From positions 1 through 47,886 of the forward strand of contig CAZZBK010000023.1 in the NCBI GenBank assembly GCA_964652155.1: 47,886 bases of DNA, given 5' to 3'. Made by a program: the position numbers and the translations under genes. The DNA comes from CAZZBK01 sp964652155. Its GTDB lineage: Bacteria > Planctomycetota > Planctomycetia > Pirellulales > PNKZ01. A model generated the notes under the pieces. The model saw nothing but the letters and a program-made list of their open reading frames with translations. It was not told the DNA's origin and ran no database searches. How positions within the stretch are numbered: the first letter of the stretch is position 1; each line of letters starts with the position of its first letter. Positions 23,926 to 32,167 of this stretch are shown here, piece by piece.

Positions 23926-24456
23926 ATGCGATGGATTTGGATCGATCGTTTCGTCGAGTTCGAGAGTGGCCGGCGCGCCGTGGCGATCAAGAATGTCTCG
24001 CTCGCCGAGGAGCACCTGCACGACCATTTTCCCGGCTACCCGATCATGCCCAACTCGCTGATCACCGAAGGGCTGGCGCAAACCGGCGGCCTGCTCGTGG
24101 GCGAGACGCAGTCGTTCCGCCGCAAGGTCGTGTTGGCCAAAATCCCCAAGGCGGTCTACCACTTCGCCGTCCGCCCAGGTGACCAGCTCACCTATACGGC
24201 GGAAATCGAGTACGTCGAAAACGATGGCTCGATGGTCAAAGCCACCAGCCATGTCGCCGGTCGACTTCAGGCCGAAATGGAAATTATGTTCGGCCATTTG
24301 AGTGACGAGAATCCCGAGTCCGACGCTCAGCAGCAAAGTTTCGTGTTCACGCTCCGGTTGCTGGGGGTGTTCGACTCCGGTCGCGAACTCAATGGCCATC
24401 GGCACATCGAGCCGCCGGCGCTCCTGCGGATGCGCGAAGCCGGCAAGTTGGTCTAA
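23926..24456 (+). CDS. FabZ/FabA-like 3-hydroxyacyl-ACP dehydratase (second copy)
   Basis: 176 residues, hot-dog fold. The active-site segment HDHFPGYPIMPNSLITEGLAQ keeps His34 and Glu48, but the usual PG before the helix is PN. It is a paralogue of the 22114 gene: both begin MR.. with a WIDR/LIDR strand and share SLAEE(H/Y)L.DHFPG. The C-terminal half is longer, with FVFTLRLLGVFDSGRELNGH. Having two dehydratases around one carrier protein suggests that different chain lengths or an isomerase-type step are served. It starts 63 nt after the ACP stop. Confidence 0.87.
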   Translation: MRWIWIDRFVEFESGRRAVAIKNVSLAEEHLHDHFPGYPIMPNSLITEGLAQTGGLLVGETQSFRRKVVLAKIPKAVYHFAVRPGDQLTYTAEIEYVENDGSMVKATSHVAGRLQAEMEIMFGHLSDENPESDAQQQSFVFTLRLLGVFDSGRELNGHRHIEPPALLRMREAGKLV

Positions 24457-24480
24457 CGTCAGTTCGCGCGTAATAATAAT

Positions 24481-24499
24481 GAGCGAATCTGCTTCGCTC
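24481..24499 (+). other. Short hairpin upstream of fabF
   Basis: GAGCGAA (24481-24487) and TTCGCTC (24493-24499) pair perfectly around TCTGC, 29 nt before the fabF ATG. No T-run. Role unknown. Confidence 0.4.
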
Positions 24500-24528
24500 C
24501 GAGTGGGGTTTGGTTGAGGACGGCCATC

Positions 24529-25812
24529 ATGCGTCGACGTGTCGTGGTAACTGGTATCGGGTGCGTCACGCCCGTCGGCAACGACGTCGGCGCCATGTGG
24601 GACGCGCTACTCGCGGGTCGTTCGGGGGTCACGCGCACGACCGTCTTCGACGCCTCGACCTTTCCCACGCAAATCGCCGCTGAAGTCAAGCAATTCGACA
24701 TGTCGCGCGACGGCGAAAACGACGCCGACTGGGCGCACGTCAGTCGCCACACACGCTTCGCCATCGCGGCCGCCAAGCAAGCGGTCGGCGACTCTGGGTT
24801 GCTCGACCGACCGCTCGATCCGACCCGCTGGGGAGTCTACACCGGCTGCGGCGAGGGGGGCCAACAGTTTCATAAGTTCACGGCCATGATCGCCGCGTCG
24901 CTTAAGGGGGACGCCGTCGACATTCCCCAATTTGTCCGCAAGGGGATGGAACTCCTCCACCCGATCGACGAACTCGAACAAGACCCCAACATGCCCACGG
25001 CGCATTTAGCCAGCCGTTTCGGCATCGAGGGGCCGATGGCCAACTGCCTGACCGCCTGTGCCGCCAGCAGCCAGGCCATCGGTGAAGCAGTCGAGGCGAT
25101 CCGCCGCGGCGACGCCGACGTGATGCTCAGCGGCGGCGCGCACAGCATGATCCATCCGTTTGGACTGACCGGCTTCAATCTGCTCACCGCCCTGAGCACG
25201 CGCAACGACGCACCCACCCAGGCCTCGAGGCCATTCGACTTGGACCGCGACGGCTTCGTGCTCGGCGAAGGGGCCGCGATGGTCATCCTCGAAGAACTCT
25301 CGCGGGCCAAGGCGCGCGGCGCCAAAATCTACGGCGAGGTTATCGGCTACGGCACGACGGCCGACGCCTTCCGACTCACCGATCCGCATCCCGAGGCGCG
25401 CGGCGCGATCGCCTGCCTCAAAATGGCCATCGCCGACGCGCAGCTCAACGTCACCGATGTCGATTACATCAACGCCCACGGCACCAGCACCGAGGCGAAC
25501 GACAAGCTCGAAACGCTCGCCGTAAAAACGGTCTTCGGTCCACAAGCGTACAAGGTGCCCATCTCAAGCACCAAGAGCATGATGGGGCACTTGATCGCCG
25601 CGGCCGGCGCGACCGAATTGATCATCTCGCTGCTGGCGATTCGCGATCAGGTTTTGCCGCCGACGATCAACTACGATACGCCCGACCCGAATTGCGACCT
25701 CGACTACATTCCCCACGTCGCGCGACAGGCTCCTTGCCGCACGGTCGTGTCGAACAGCTTCGGCTTTGGCGGCCAGAACATCACGCTTGTGGCCCGGCGT
25801 TTTGAGAGCTAA
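24529..25812 (+). CDS. fabF: 3-oxoacyl-ACP synthase II-type ketosynthase
   Basis: 427 residues. Catalytic Cys177 (TACAAS), His317 (NAHGTS), Lys349 (STKS) and His354 (MMGHLIAAAG), with the same 140- and 37-residue spacings as E. coli FabF. It extends acyl-ACP by condensation with malonyl-ACP. ATG at 24529 is preferred over an in-frame TTG at 24514 because GAGGA lies eight bases upstream and the conserved VVVTGIG starts here. An insertion around 105-155 (GDAVDIPQFVRKGMELLHP) is as in other KAS II. Last gene of the operon; repeat copy 3 begins at the base after its stop. Confidence 0.93.
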   Translation: MRRRVVVTGIGCVTPVGNDVGAMWDALLAGRSGVTRTTVFDASTFPTQIAAEVKQFDMSRDGENDADWAHVSRHTRFAIAAAKQAVGDSGLLDRPLDPTRWGVYTGCGEGGQQFHKFTAMIAASLKGDAVDIPQFVRKGMELLHPIDELEQDPNMPTAHLASRFGIEGPMANCLTACAASSQAIGEAVEAIRRGDADVMLSGGAHSMIHPFGLTGFNLLTALSTRNDAPTQASRPFDLDRDGFVLGEGAAMVILEELSRAKARGAKIYGEVIGYGTTADAFRLTDPHPEARGAIACLKMAIADAQLNVTDVDYINAHGTSTEANDKLETLAVKTVFGPQAYKVPISSTKSMMGHLIAAAGATELIISLLAIRDQVLPPTINYDTPDPNCDLDYIPHVARQAPCRTVVSNSFGFGGQNITLVARRFES

Positions 25813-25912
25813 TGAGGTTCAGGTAATGTAGTCAATAGGACGACCAGCGGGAGTCCGAGAATACCGGCCTCGCGTTGCTTGGCCTGTTACGTTGTTTATC
25901 TGAGGATCAATA
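25813..25912 (+). repeat. Dispersed 100-bp repeat, copy 3
   Basis: Starts one base after the fabF stop. Outer arms AATAGG (25834-25839) and CCTGTT (25883-25888) pair fully, with one G-U. The 43-nt interval between arms equals that of copies 1 and 2. Inner arms GAGTCCG and CGGCCTC are as in copy 1. It lies between fabF and the first GT41 gene. Confidence 0.85.
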
Positions 25913-25948
25913 ATCGCGCAGCCGTCGTCCGTTAAGGCGGATGCGAAC

Positions 25949-28036
25949 ATGGCAACCGTTCCCGAAGCCTTCGAGCAGGCCGTCCAATTACACACGGCTG
26001 GCCAATTTGCCCCGGCCGAGCAGCTCTATCGCCAAATTCTGGCTGTCGAACCCCGGCATGCCGACGCCCTGCACATGCTTGGCGCGATGGCCCATCAACT
26101 CGGCCAGCATGCAACGGCCCTCGAGTACATTCAGCTGGCCATCGCGATCGACCCACGCTCGCCTCAGTACTACAGCAACCTGGGCGAGGTCTACCGCGCG
26201 CTCGATCAAGACGACCAAGCCCAGGCTTGTTATCGGCAGTCGCTCGCCCTGAATCCGCAATTCACCGATGCGCTCAACAACCTTGGCTTGGTGTTGTTGC
26301 GCGCAGGAAAGCTGTCCGAGGCCGAGAGGGTGCTGCGCCAGGCTCTGCAAGCTGATCCGCGATTCGTCCAGGCGATCTGCAATCTGGCCACGGTCTGCCA
26401 ATTAAGCGGTCGAGCCCACGAGGCGCTGACGCTCTACCAGCAGGCAATCCAAATTCAACCCCGACATGCCCCGGCGTACAACAATCTCGGCCGGATCTAC
26501 ATGGACCAGCACGACTTTCGTGCCGCCGAACAGGTGTTTCGCCAAGCCATCGCGGTGCGGCCCGAGGCAGCATACATGCACGAGAGCTTGGGCAAACTGC
26601 TCCGCGCTCAAAGCCGGGTTGCCGAGGCTCGCGCGGCCTTCCAGCAAGCGCTCGATCTGGGAGGGCACGACGGCCTGCGCATCCAACGTGCGTTGCTCAT
26701 GCCCGTCATCTCCCAGTCCCGCGACGAGATCACCCACCTGCGCTCCGCGCTGGGACAAAACATCCAGGCGTTGCTCGAGCAACCGCTGAGTGTGCGGGAG
26801 CCGCAAGACGAGATCGGCGTCAACCTCTTCTATTTGGCCTATCAGGGACTGAATGATCGCACGTTGATGCAAGCCGCCGCCCGGCTGTACCTCCACGCGA
26901 TGCCGCAACTCGCCGCAGTCGCGCCTCATTGCCATGTCGGGAAATTCAGGACCGACGAACGCATTCGCGTCGGCTTCATTTCCAAATACTTCTCGGCCCA
27001 TTCCGTGACGCGACACAACACGGGGCTGATCGCCCGTCTCGATCGCGTACGCTTTCACGTCACACTGTTTCACTTCTCAGGCACTACGGACGACATGACT
27101 CAAGCGGCGTTCGACAGCGCCGACCGCACCGTCACCTTGCCGCTGCGCGTCGAGTCGGCGCGCGACTTGATCGCGCAAGAACAGCTCGACGTGCTCATTT
27201 ACACCGACTTGGGCATGGACCCGTTCACGTTCTTTTTGGCGTTTGCCCGATTGGCTCCGGTGCAGTGCGTGCTGCCCGGTCACCCGGTCACGACGGGTAT
27301 TCCGAACGTCGACTATTACCTTTCCTGCGACGCCTTTGAACCCGCCGACGCGCAGGAGCACTACTCCGAGCAACTCGTGCGGATGCACCATTTCCCGTCG
27401 TACTTCGCGCTCCCGAATCGCCCGGCCGCGCCGCGTCCGCGCAGTCACTTCGGCTTGCGTGACGATGAACATGTGTACGTCGTCGGACAGATGTTGTTCA
27501 AACTGCATTGCGATTTCGACGAGGTCATTGGCCGTATTTTGCGAGACGACCCGCTCGGACGAATCGTGCTGTTCGAAGGTTATCAGGAGCATTGGACGGA
27601 AACTCTATTGGAGCGTCTGCAACGCACCGTGGGCGACGAGCTGTCGCGCGTCGTCATGCTCCCGACGCTGCCCATCGATGAGTTCATCGAGTTGCTCGCG
27701 GTCGTCGACGTGGCGCTCGACACGTTCCCGTTTTGTGGCGGCACGACGAGCATGCAGGCGTTGGCGCAAGGTCTGCCGATCGTCACGCTGCGGGGCGAGT
27801 TCATGCGCGGCCGGGTGACGGCGGCCCTCTACGACCGCATCGGCCTGGGGGAGTGCGTGGCTCGTGACGTGGACGATTACGTCCGCCAGGCGGTCCGGCT
27901 GGGGACCGATAACGAGTTTAATCGACACATTCGGCACCAAATTGTCGAGCGGCGCGGGGTGCTGTTCGAAAATCGAGGATTTGCTGACGAACTTGGGGAT
28001 TTCCTCGCCCGCACGGTGAGGCAAAATAGAGAGTAG
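25949..28036 (+). CDS. TPR-GT41 glycosyltransferase (SPINDLY/HMW1C-like), first copy
   Basis: 695 residues. Seven 34-residue TPRs fill about 7-245. The C-terminal GT-B part (about 320-690) has FISKYFSAHSVTRHN, the acceptor/nucleotide region GHPVTTGIPNVDYYLS (about 444-459), EHYSEQLVRM, and the donor-site loop CGGTTSMQALAQGLPIV (about 596-612). GT41 enzymes transfer GlcNAc, fucose or glucose to Ser/Thr or Asn of proteins in the cytoplasm. The GHP-x-TT form recalls the HMW1C/NGT branch as well as bacterial SPINDLY proteins, so donor and linkage are uncertain. First gene of the 25.9-35.6 kb glycan-type block. Confidence 0.88.
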   Translation: MATVPEAFEQAVQLHTAGQFAPAEQLYRQILAVEPRHADALHMLGAMAHQLGQHATALEYIQLAIAIDPRSPQYYSNLGEVYRALDQDDQAQACYRQSLALNPQFTDALNNLGLVLLRAGKLSEAERVLRQALQADPRFVQAICNLATVCQLSGRAHEALTLYQQAIQIQPRHAPAYNNLGRIYMDQHDFRAAEQVFRQAIAVRPEAAYMHESLGKLLRAQSRVAEARAAFQQALDLGGHDGLRIQRALLMPVISQSRDEITHLRSALGQNIQALLEQPLSVREPQDEIGVNLFYLAYQGLNDRTLMQAAARLYLHAMPQLAAVAPHCHVGKFRTDERIRVGFISKYFSAHSVTRHNTGLIARLDRVRFHVTLFHFSGTTDDMTQAAFDSADRTVTLPLRVESARDLIAQEQLDVLIYTDLGMDPFTFFLAFARLAPVQCVLPGHPVTTGIPNVDYYLSCDAFEPADAQEHYSEQLVRMHHFPSYFALPNRPAAPRPRSHFGLRDDEHVYVVGQMLFKLHCDFDEVIGRILRDDPLGRIVLFEGYQEHWTETLLERLQRTVGDELSRVVMLPTLPIDEFIELLAVVDVALDTFPFCGGTTSMQALAQGLPIVTLRGEFMRGRVTAALYDRIGLGECVARDVDDYVRQAVRLGTDNEFNRHIRHQIVERRGVLFENRGFADELGDFLARTVRQNRE

Positions 28037-28071
28037 CTCTCGCGCCTCTCAAAAAACGGCGGGCACCCGGC

Positions 28072-28848
28072 ATGACCGACGACGACGCCTTGCAACGGCT
28101 CCAGACACGCGGTTGGGTTTTGTTCCCCGCGCTGGTCGACTCCACGCTGCTCGCCCGCTTGGCGCCAGCCATCGACGCGGCCGTGGCACACTGTGCCGAA
28201 CTGCAACGCCGCAAGGGGATGAGTGCCGAGCACATCGACGCAGCCCATCACATCGTCGCTTTGTCCGACAGCTTCCATGAGTTTTTGCGGCAACGCTATT
28301 TACTCGACATCATGAGCCGTTACCTGCGAGGTAAGCTGATCTTGAATTCGTATGGCGCAAACGCCATGCAGCCGACCACGGCAGCGTACTTTCAGAACTT
28401 CCATCGCGACGTGCGGCTGTTCATTCCCGGCTATCCCACGATGGTGACCATGATCGTGGCGGTCGATCCCTTCACGGCCGACAACGGTGGCACGTGGCTC
28501 GCCAGCGGCTCGCACCTCGTTGAGGAGCGGCCGAGCGACGAGGCGCTGCGATCGCTCTCCGAGCAGTTGATTGCACCGGCGGGGAGCATCGCGCTGTTCG
28601 ACTCGTGTGTCTGGCACGCGGCGGGAGTGAATCGCACGCCGCAACCGCGCCGCGCGATGACGCTGACCTTCACGCGCCCTTTTTTCAAGGCTCAGGCCGA
28701 CTACCCTCGGCTGCTCGGCGAGGCCGCCCTGGCCCAATGCGACGAACCGACCCGCGAGTTGCTGGGATATTACTCGCGCACGCCGGCCAGTCTCGAAGAA
28801 TGGTATCAGCCGCGCGAGCAGCGATTTTACCGCTCCGACCAGATCTAA
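28072..28848 (+). CDS. Phytanoyl-CoA dioxygenase (PhyH) family protein
   Basis: 258 residues. Fe(II)/2-oxoglutarate oxygenase: metal triad His111-x-Asp113 (FHRDVRLF) and His182 (VWHAAGVN), with Arg193/194 placed to bind 2-oxoglutarate. The middle segment DNGGTWLASGSHL is the typical PhyH strand-turn. These enzymes hydroxylate small molecules or sugar/lipid precursors; within this block the likely substrate is a sugar nucleotide or glycan, by context only. It follows the GT41 gene by 35 nt. Confidence 0.87.
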   Translation: MTDDDALQRLQTRGWVLFPALVDSTLLARLAPAIDAAVAHCAELQRRKGMSAEHIDAAHHIVALSDSFHEFLRQRYLLDIMSRYLRGKLILNSYGANAMQPTTAAYFQNFHRDVRLFIPGYPTMVTMIVAVDPFTADNGGTWLASGSHLVEERPSDEALRSLSEQLIAPAGSIALFDSCVWHAAGVNRTPQPRRAMTLTFTRPFFKAQADYPRLLGEAALAQCDEPTRELLGYYSRTPASLEEWYQPREQRFYRSDQI

Positions 28849-28876
28849 CGTGCGTACCCTTCGCGGAGACCCATCC

Positions 28877-29623
28877 ATGACCCAACTCGACGATGAAGCC
28901 CAGCGCCTCAACGCCCTTGTGAGCGGCTACGATGACTCGCCGTTCGATCGTCGCATGCGGCATTGGATGCTCCGCACCTTCGCGCCCTTCTTTCGGCCTG
29001 GCAAGGCGCTCGAACTCGGCTGCCACGAAGGCGAGTTCACCGTGCTATTGTCCGAGCGGTTCGACGACCTGACCGTGGTCGACGCCGCCGCCGCGTTCTT
29101 GGATCGCACGCGGCAACGCGTCAGCGAGCGGGTCAAATTTCACCAGGCGCTCTTCGAGCAGTATGAGACCGGCGAGCGTTATGACAATATCTTTCTGATG
29201 CACGTGCTGGAACACCTCATCGACCCGGTCGCCGTGTTGCAACATGCGCGGTCGTTGCTGGCTCCGCGGGGTCGAGCGTTTTTAGTTGTCCCCAACGGCA
29301 ACGCCATCTCGCGGCAAATCGCCGTCAAGATGGGGCTCCTCAAGGAGCTGACCGACTTTGCGCCGGCCGATCACCGAGGCGGGCATCGGCGCGTGTATGT
29401 GATGGACACCTTGCAGCGCGACGTCCGCGCCGCGGGGCTGGATATCGAGACCAGCGGGGGCGTGTTCCTCAAGGCCCTCGCCAACTTTCAGTTCGATGCC
29501 CTGGCCGGTGGTGAGCTGATCAGCGATGCGTTCATGGAAGCCTGTTACCAGTTGGGCTTTGAATATCCGCAGCTCTGCGCGAGCATTTACTGCATTGCCG
29601 GCACGTCATCGTCGAGTCTCTGA
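28877..29623 (+). CDS. Class I SAM-dependent methyltransferase
   Basis: 248 residues. SAM motif I ALELGCHEGEFT (about 43-54), acidic motif II VVDAA, and motif IV region IFLMHVLEHLIDP (about 106-118), the Methyltransf_23 pattern found in many sugar O-methyltransferases. ATG at 28877 is chosen because GGAG lies eight bases upstream; a GTG at 28850 is in frame but sits against the PhyH stop. It probably methylates a sugar or lipid-linked intermediate in this locus (inference). Confidence 0.86.
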   Translation: MTQLDDEAQRLNALVSGYDDSPFDRRMRHWMLRTFAPFFRPGKALELGCHEGEFTVLLSERFDDLTVVDAAAAFLDRTRQRVSERVKFHQALFEQYETGERYDNIFLMHVLEHLIDPVAVLQHARSLLAPRGRAFLVVPNGNAISRQIAVKMGLLKELTDFAPADHRGGHRRVYVMDTLQRDVRAAGLDIETSGGVFLKALANFQFDALAGGELISDAFMEACYQLGFEYPQLCASIYCIAGTSSSSL

Positions 29624-29625
29624 GC

Positions 29626-30660
29626 GTGAGCGCCAAGCCGCACATCATCGGTGGCATGCTAGGACTCGCGGAGCCCGCGGCGAGACCGTACCCTCCGCTG
29701 TCCTTGTTGCGCCACCCACACCTGCGGTTGGTCAATGCTCGTTCGGCGCTGCGGTTGCTCATCGCGCATTGCCAGCCGACGAGAGTCTGGCTGCCGGCGT
29801 ATTTGTGTCCAGCACTGCTCGAGGTGATCGAATCTCGAGAGCAAGTTCAGTTCTTCGACCCCGGCCCGCGACTCGACGTTGCTGCCTCGACGTTGCCGCC
29901 CGACGTGGCAGCGGGCGAGATGCTGGTGGTGATCGACTATTTTGGGCTGGGTGTCCCACGAGACGGGCTGTCAGCGCTCCGCCGCCGAGGCGTGACGATC
30001 GTTTTGGACGCTTGCCAGGCGTTGTTCACTTCGCCCGATTGGAGCCGGATCGATTACGTGATCGCCAGCCCGCGCAAGTTCGTGGGGGTCCCCGACGGTG
30101 GCTTGTTGGTGGCCGCCGAGGCGGGACGACTGCCCTCCGTTGCATTGCAAGAGGCACCGGTCGATTGGTCGCAACGCGCACTCGACGCCGCGCGGCAACG
30201 CGCCGAGTTCGATCGCGATGGCATCGCCCGGGGATGGTTCCAACGGTTTCAACAGAGCGAAGCGGAGCAGCCGGTCGGCCCGTTCGCGATGAGCGCCGCC
30301 ACGTCGACGATCCTCGACACGAGCGTCGATGAAGCGTCGATCAGCGAACAACGGCGCGATAACTACCAGTTCTTGCTTGGCGAGTTGGCGGACGTCGCGT
30401 TGTTTCGTGAATGGCCTGCCGAGGTCGTGCCGCTGGGCTTTCCGATCCGGCTGGCGGCGCGTGACCGGGTGCGGCAAGCGCTCTTCGCGGAGCAGATATT
30501 TCCCCCCGTGCATTGGCGTCTGGAGGGGGCTGTTCCGGATCGCTTTGTCGACTGTCTACGATTGTCGACCGAGTTGCTCACGCTGCCGTGCGATCAGCGC
30601 TACACGGCCGACGACATGCGGCGCATGGCGAGCATCGTCCGCCGGGAGTTGTCGTCGTGA
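29626..30660 (+). CDS. Divergent DegT-like PLP enzyme (fold type I)
   Basis: 344 residues starting at GTG, two bases after the methyltransferase stop. Retains the cofactor Asp (LDACQALF, Asp128) and a Schiff-base lysine candidate (SPRKFVGVPDGG, Lys151), placed as in DegT/DnrJ sugar aminotransferases, but the chain is shorter and lacks the usual N-terminal glycine-rich loop; VWLPAYLCPALLEVIE stands there instead. Likely a sugar aminotransferase or a non-canonical member. Together with the canonical DegT gene at 32168 this would give two amination steps, or one catalytic and one accessory subunit. Confidence 0.75.
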   Translation: MSAKPHIIGGMLGLAEPAARPYPPLSLLRHPHLRLVNARSALRLLIAHCQPTRVWLPAYLCPALLEVIESREQVQFFDPGPRLDVAASTLPPDVAAGEMLVVIDYFGLGVPRDGLSALRRRGVTIVLDACQALFTSPDWSRIDYVIASPRKFVGVPDGGLLVAAEAGRLPSVALQEAPVDWSQRALDAARQRAEFDRDGIARGWFQRFQQSEAEQPVGPFAMSAATSTILDTSVDEASISEQRRDNYQFLLGELADVALFREWPAEVVPLGFPIRLAARDRVRQALFAEQIFPPVHWRLEGAVPDRFVDCLRLSTELLTLPCDQRYTADDMRRMASIVRRELSS

Positions 30661-31574
30661 CCGGCTACCTGAGTCCGCACTACGCGCAATCGCTCGGCGA
30701 GTTCGGCACGCCGCGCCGTTTGACACACTGCGCAGGCTCGATCTTGGAGCGGCCCATTGCCGGTACGGATTGGCATGACGCGATGGGCATTTATCCGCGG
30801 TTTGTCTGTCGCGATTGGCAGGCCTTGGCGACGGACCTCGACGAGTTGTCCCAGCAACATGACGGCCCGCTGTGTGTGTCGCTGGTCACCGATCCGTTCG
30901 GCAACTGGACCGAGTCTCTGCTGCAACACCTATTTCCCGATCGGCTCATACCGTTCAAGACGCATTTTGTGGTCGATCTTGCGCAGCCGGGCGAGGCGTG
31001 GATCAGCAGTCATCATCGTTACTATGCGCGGGTCGCGTTGCGCAGCGTGACGGTCGAGCCCGTCGAGGATCAGTCGACGTTTTTAGATGTCTGGGACGCG
31101 CTGTACGCCGAGCTGGCGCGGCGACACGACCTGCACGGGATCAAGCGATTCTCGCGCGCCAGTTTCGCTCGGCAACTGGCCGTGCCAGGGCTCAAGGCGT
31201 TTCAGGCCCGCGATTTGCAAGGGAGCGTCGTCGCGGCGCAGCTTTGGTACCAGCAGGGGGACATGGCCTACAACCACCTCGCCGCCAGTGCGGTCGAGGG
31301 CTATCGGCTCAACGCGAGCTACGCGCTTTATGACCACGCGCTGCGTTGGTGGCGCTCTCAGGTCCGCTGGCTCGATCTTGGCGCGGGGGCGGGGCTCGAC
31401 CCCAGCGGCGGCGACGGCCTGAGCCAGTTCAAACGCGGCTGGAGCAACGAGCTGCGCCCCGTGTATTTTTGTGGTAAGGTTTTGGACCGCGCGCGATATG
31501 ATGCCTGGGTGCAACAGTGCCGCGCCGAGTCAACACCGTATTTCCCCGCTTATCGAGCGGGCGAATTTGAATGA
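30657..31574 (+). CDS. FemAB/BioF2-like GNAT acyltransferase
   Basis: 305 residues. GTG start overlaps the previous stop (GTGA), so it is coupled. The C-terminal half has the GNAT pattern GSVVAAQLWYQQGDMAYNHL, then GYRLNASYALYDHALRWW and a terminal FKRGWSNELRPVYF, as in Acetyltransf_6/FemAB-like proteins tied to polysaccharide synthesis. Probably acylates an amino-sugar made by the neighbouring aminotransferases. The longer frame starting at 30513 runs inside the previous gene and is discarded. Confidence 0.75.
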   Translation: MTGYLSPHYAQSLGEFGTPRRLTHCAGSILERPIAGTDWHDAMGIYPRFVCRDWQALATDLDELSQQHDGPLCVSLVTDPFGNWTESLLQHLFPDRLIPFKTHFVVDLAQPGEAWISSHHRYYARVALRSVTVEPVEDQSTFLDVWDALYAELARRHDLHGIKRFSRASFARQLAVPGLKAFQARDLQGSVVAAQLWYQQGDMAYNHLAASAVEGYRLNASYALYDHALRWWRSQVRWLDLGAGAGLDPSGGDGLSQFKRGWSNELRPVYFCGKVLDRARYDAWVQQCRAESTPYFPAYRAGEFE

Positions 31575-32137
31575 CGCGGCTGATCGAGGAGTCCGACGTG
31601 GATGCCGTTTACTTGCGTGCCCTCGAGGCCAACGACCTCGATCGCATCTGGCGTTGGCATAACGACGAGCGTTTGTACGCCACGTTGGGAGGCACGTACC
31701 GGAGCGTCAGCCGGGAAACGGTCGCCGACTGGCTGCAACGAAAAATGAACGCTTCGCCTCACGAGTGGAATCAGGCGGTCTGCCTGAGCGCCTCGCACGA
31801 GCATATTGGCAATGCGTACCTGCGCGACATCGACCCCGCTGCTCGCAAGGCCGAATTGCACCTGTTCATCGGCGACGCGGCGTTTCGCGGCCGCGGTTAC
31901 GGCCAAGCGGCGACACGGTTGCTGCTCTCTCAAGCCTTCGAGCAACTCGACTTGCAGCGGGTGTACTTGCACGTGTTGGCCAACAATCGGCCCGCGATTC
32001 GCGCCTACGAGCGGTGTGGTTTTGAGCGGGAAGGGGTGTTGCGCCGCCATGCTTGCAAACAAGGTCAGTTCATGGACATGCTCGTGATGGGGTGTTTGCG
32101 TCCGGACCCTGCACCGAGAACGGCTTCCTCCTCCTGA
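31571..32137 (+). CDS. GNAT N-acetyltransferase (RimJ/RimL type)
   Basis: 188 residues. Begins at an ATGA overlap with the preceding gene. The acetyl-CoA loop is AFRGRGYGQAATRLLL (about 97-112, R/Q-x-x-G-x-G/A pattern), and the C-terminal strand has LANNRPAIRAYERCGFEREG. This matches Acetyltransf_3, like enzymes that N-acetylate 4-amino-4,6-dideoxy sugars (PseH, WecD-like), which the locus supports. A generic protein acetyltransferase is the alternative. Confidence 0.85.
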   Translation: MTRLIEESDVDAVYLRALEANDLDRIWRWHNDERLYATLGGTYRSVSRETVADWLQRKMNASPHEWNQAVCLSASHEHIGNAYLRDIDPAARKAELHLFIGDAAFRGRGYGQAATRLLLSQAFEQLDLQRVYLHVLANNRPAIRAYERCGFEREGVLRRHACKQGQFMDMLVMGCLRPDPAPRTASSS

Positions 32138-32167
32138 GCCTCGCCCCTCGCGCGACTGGGTTGTCCC

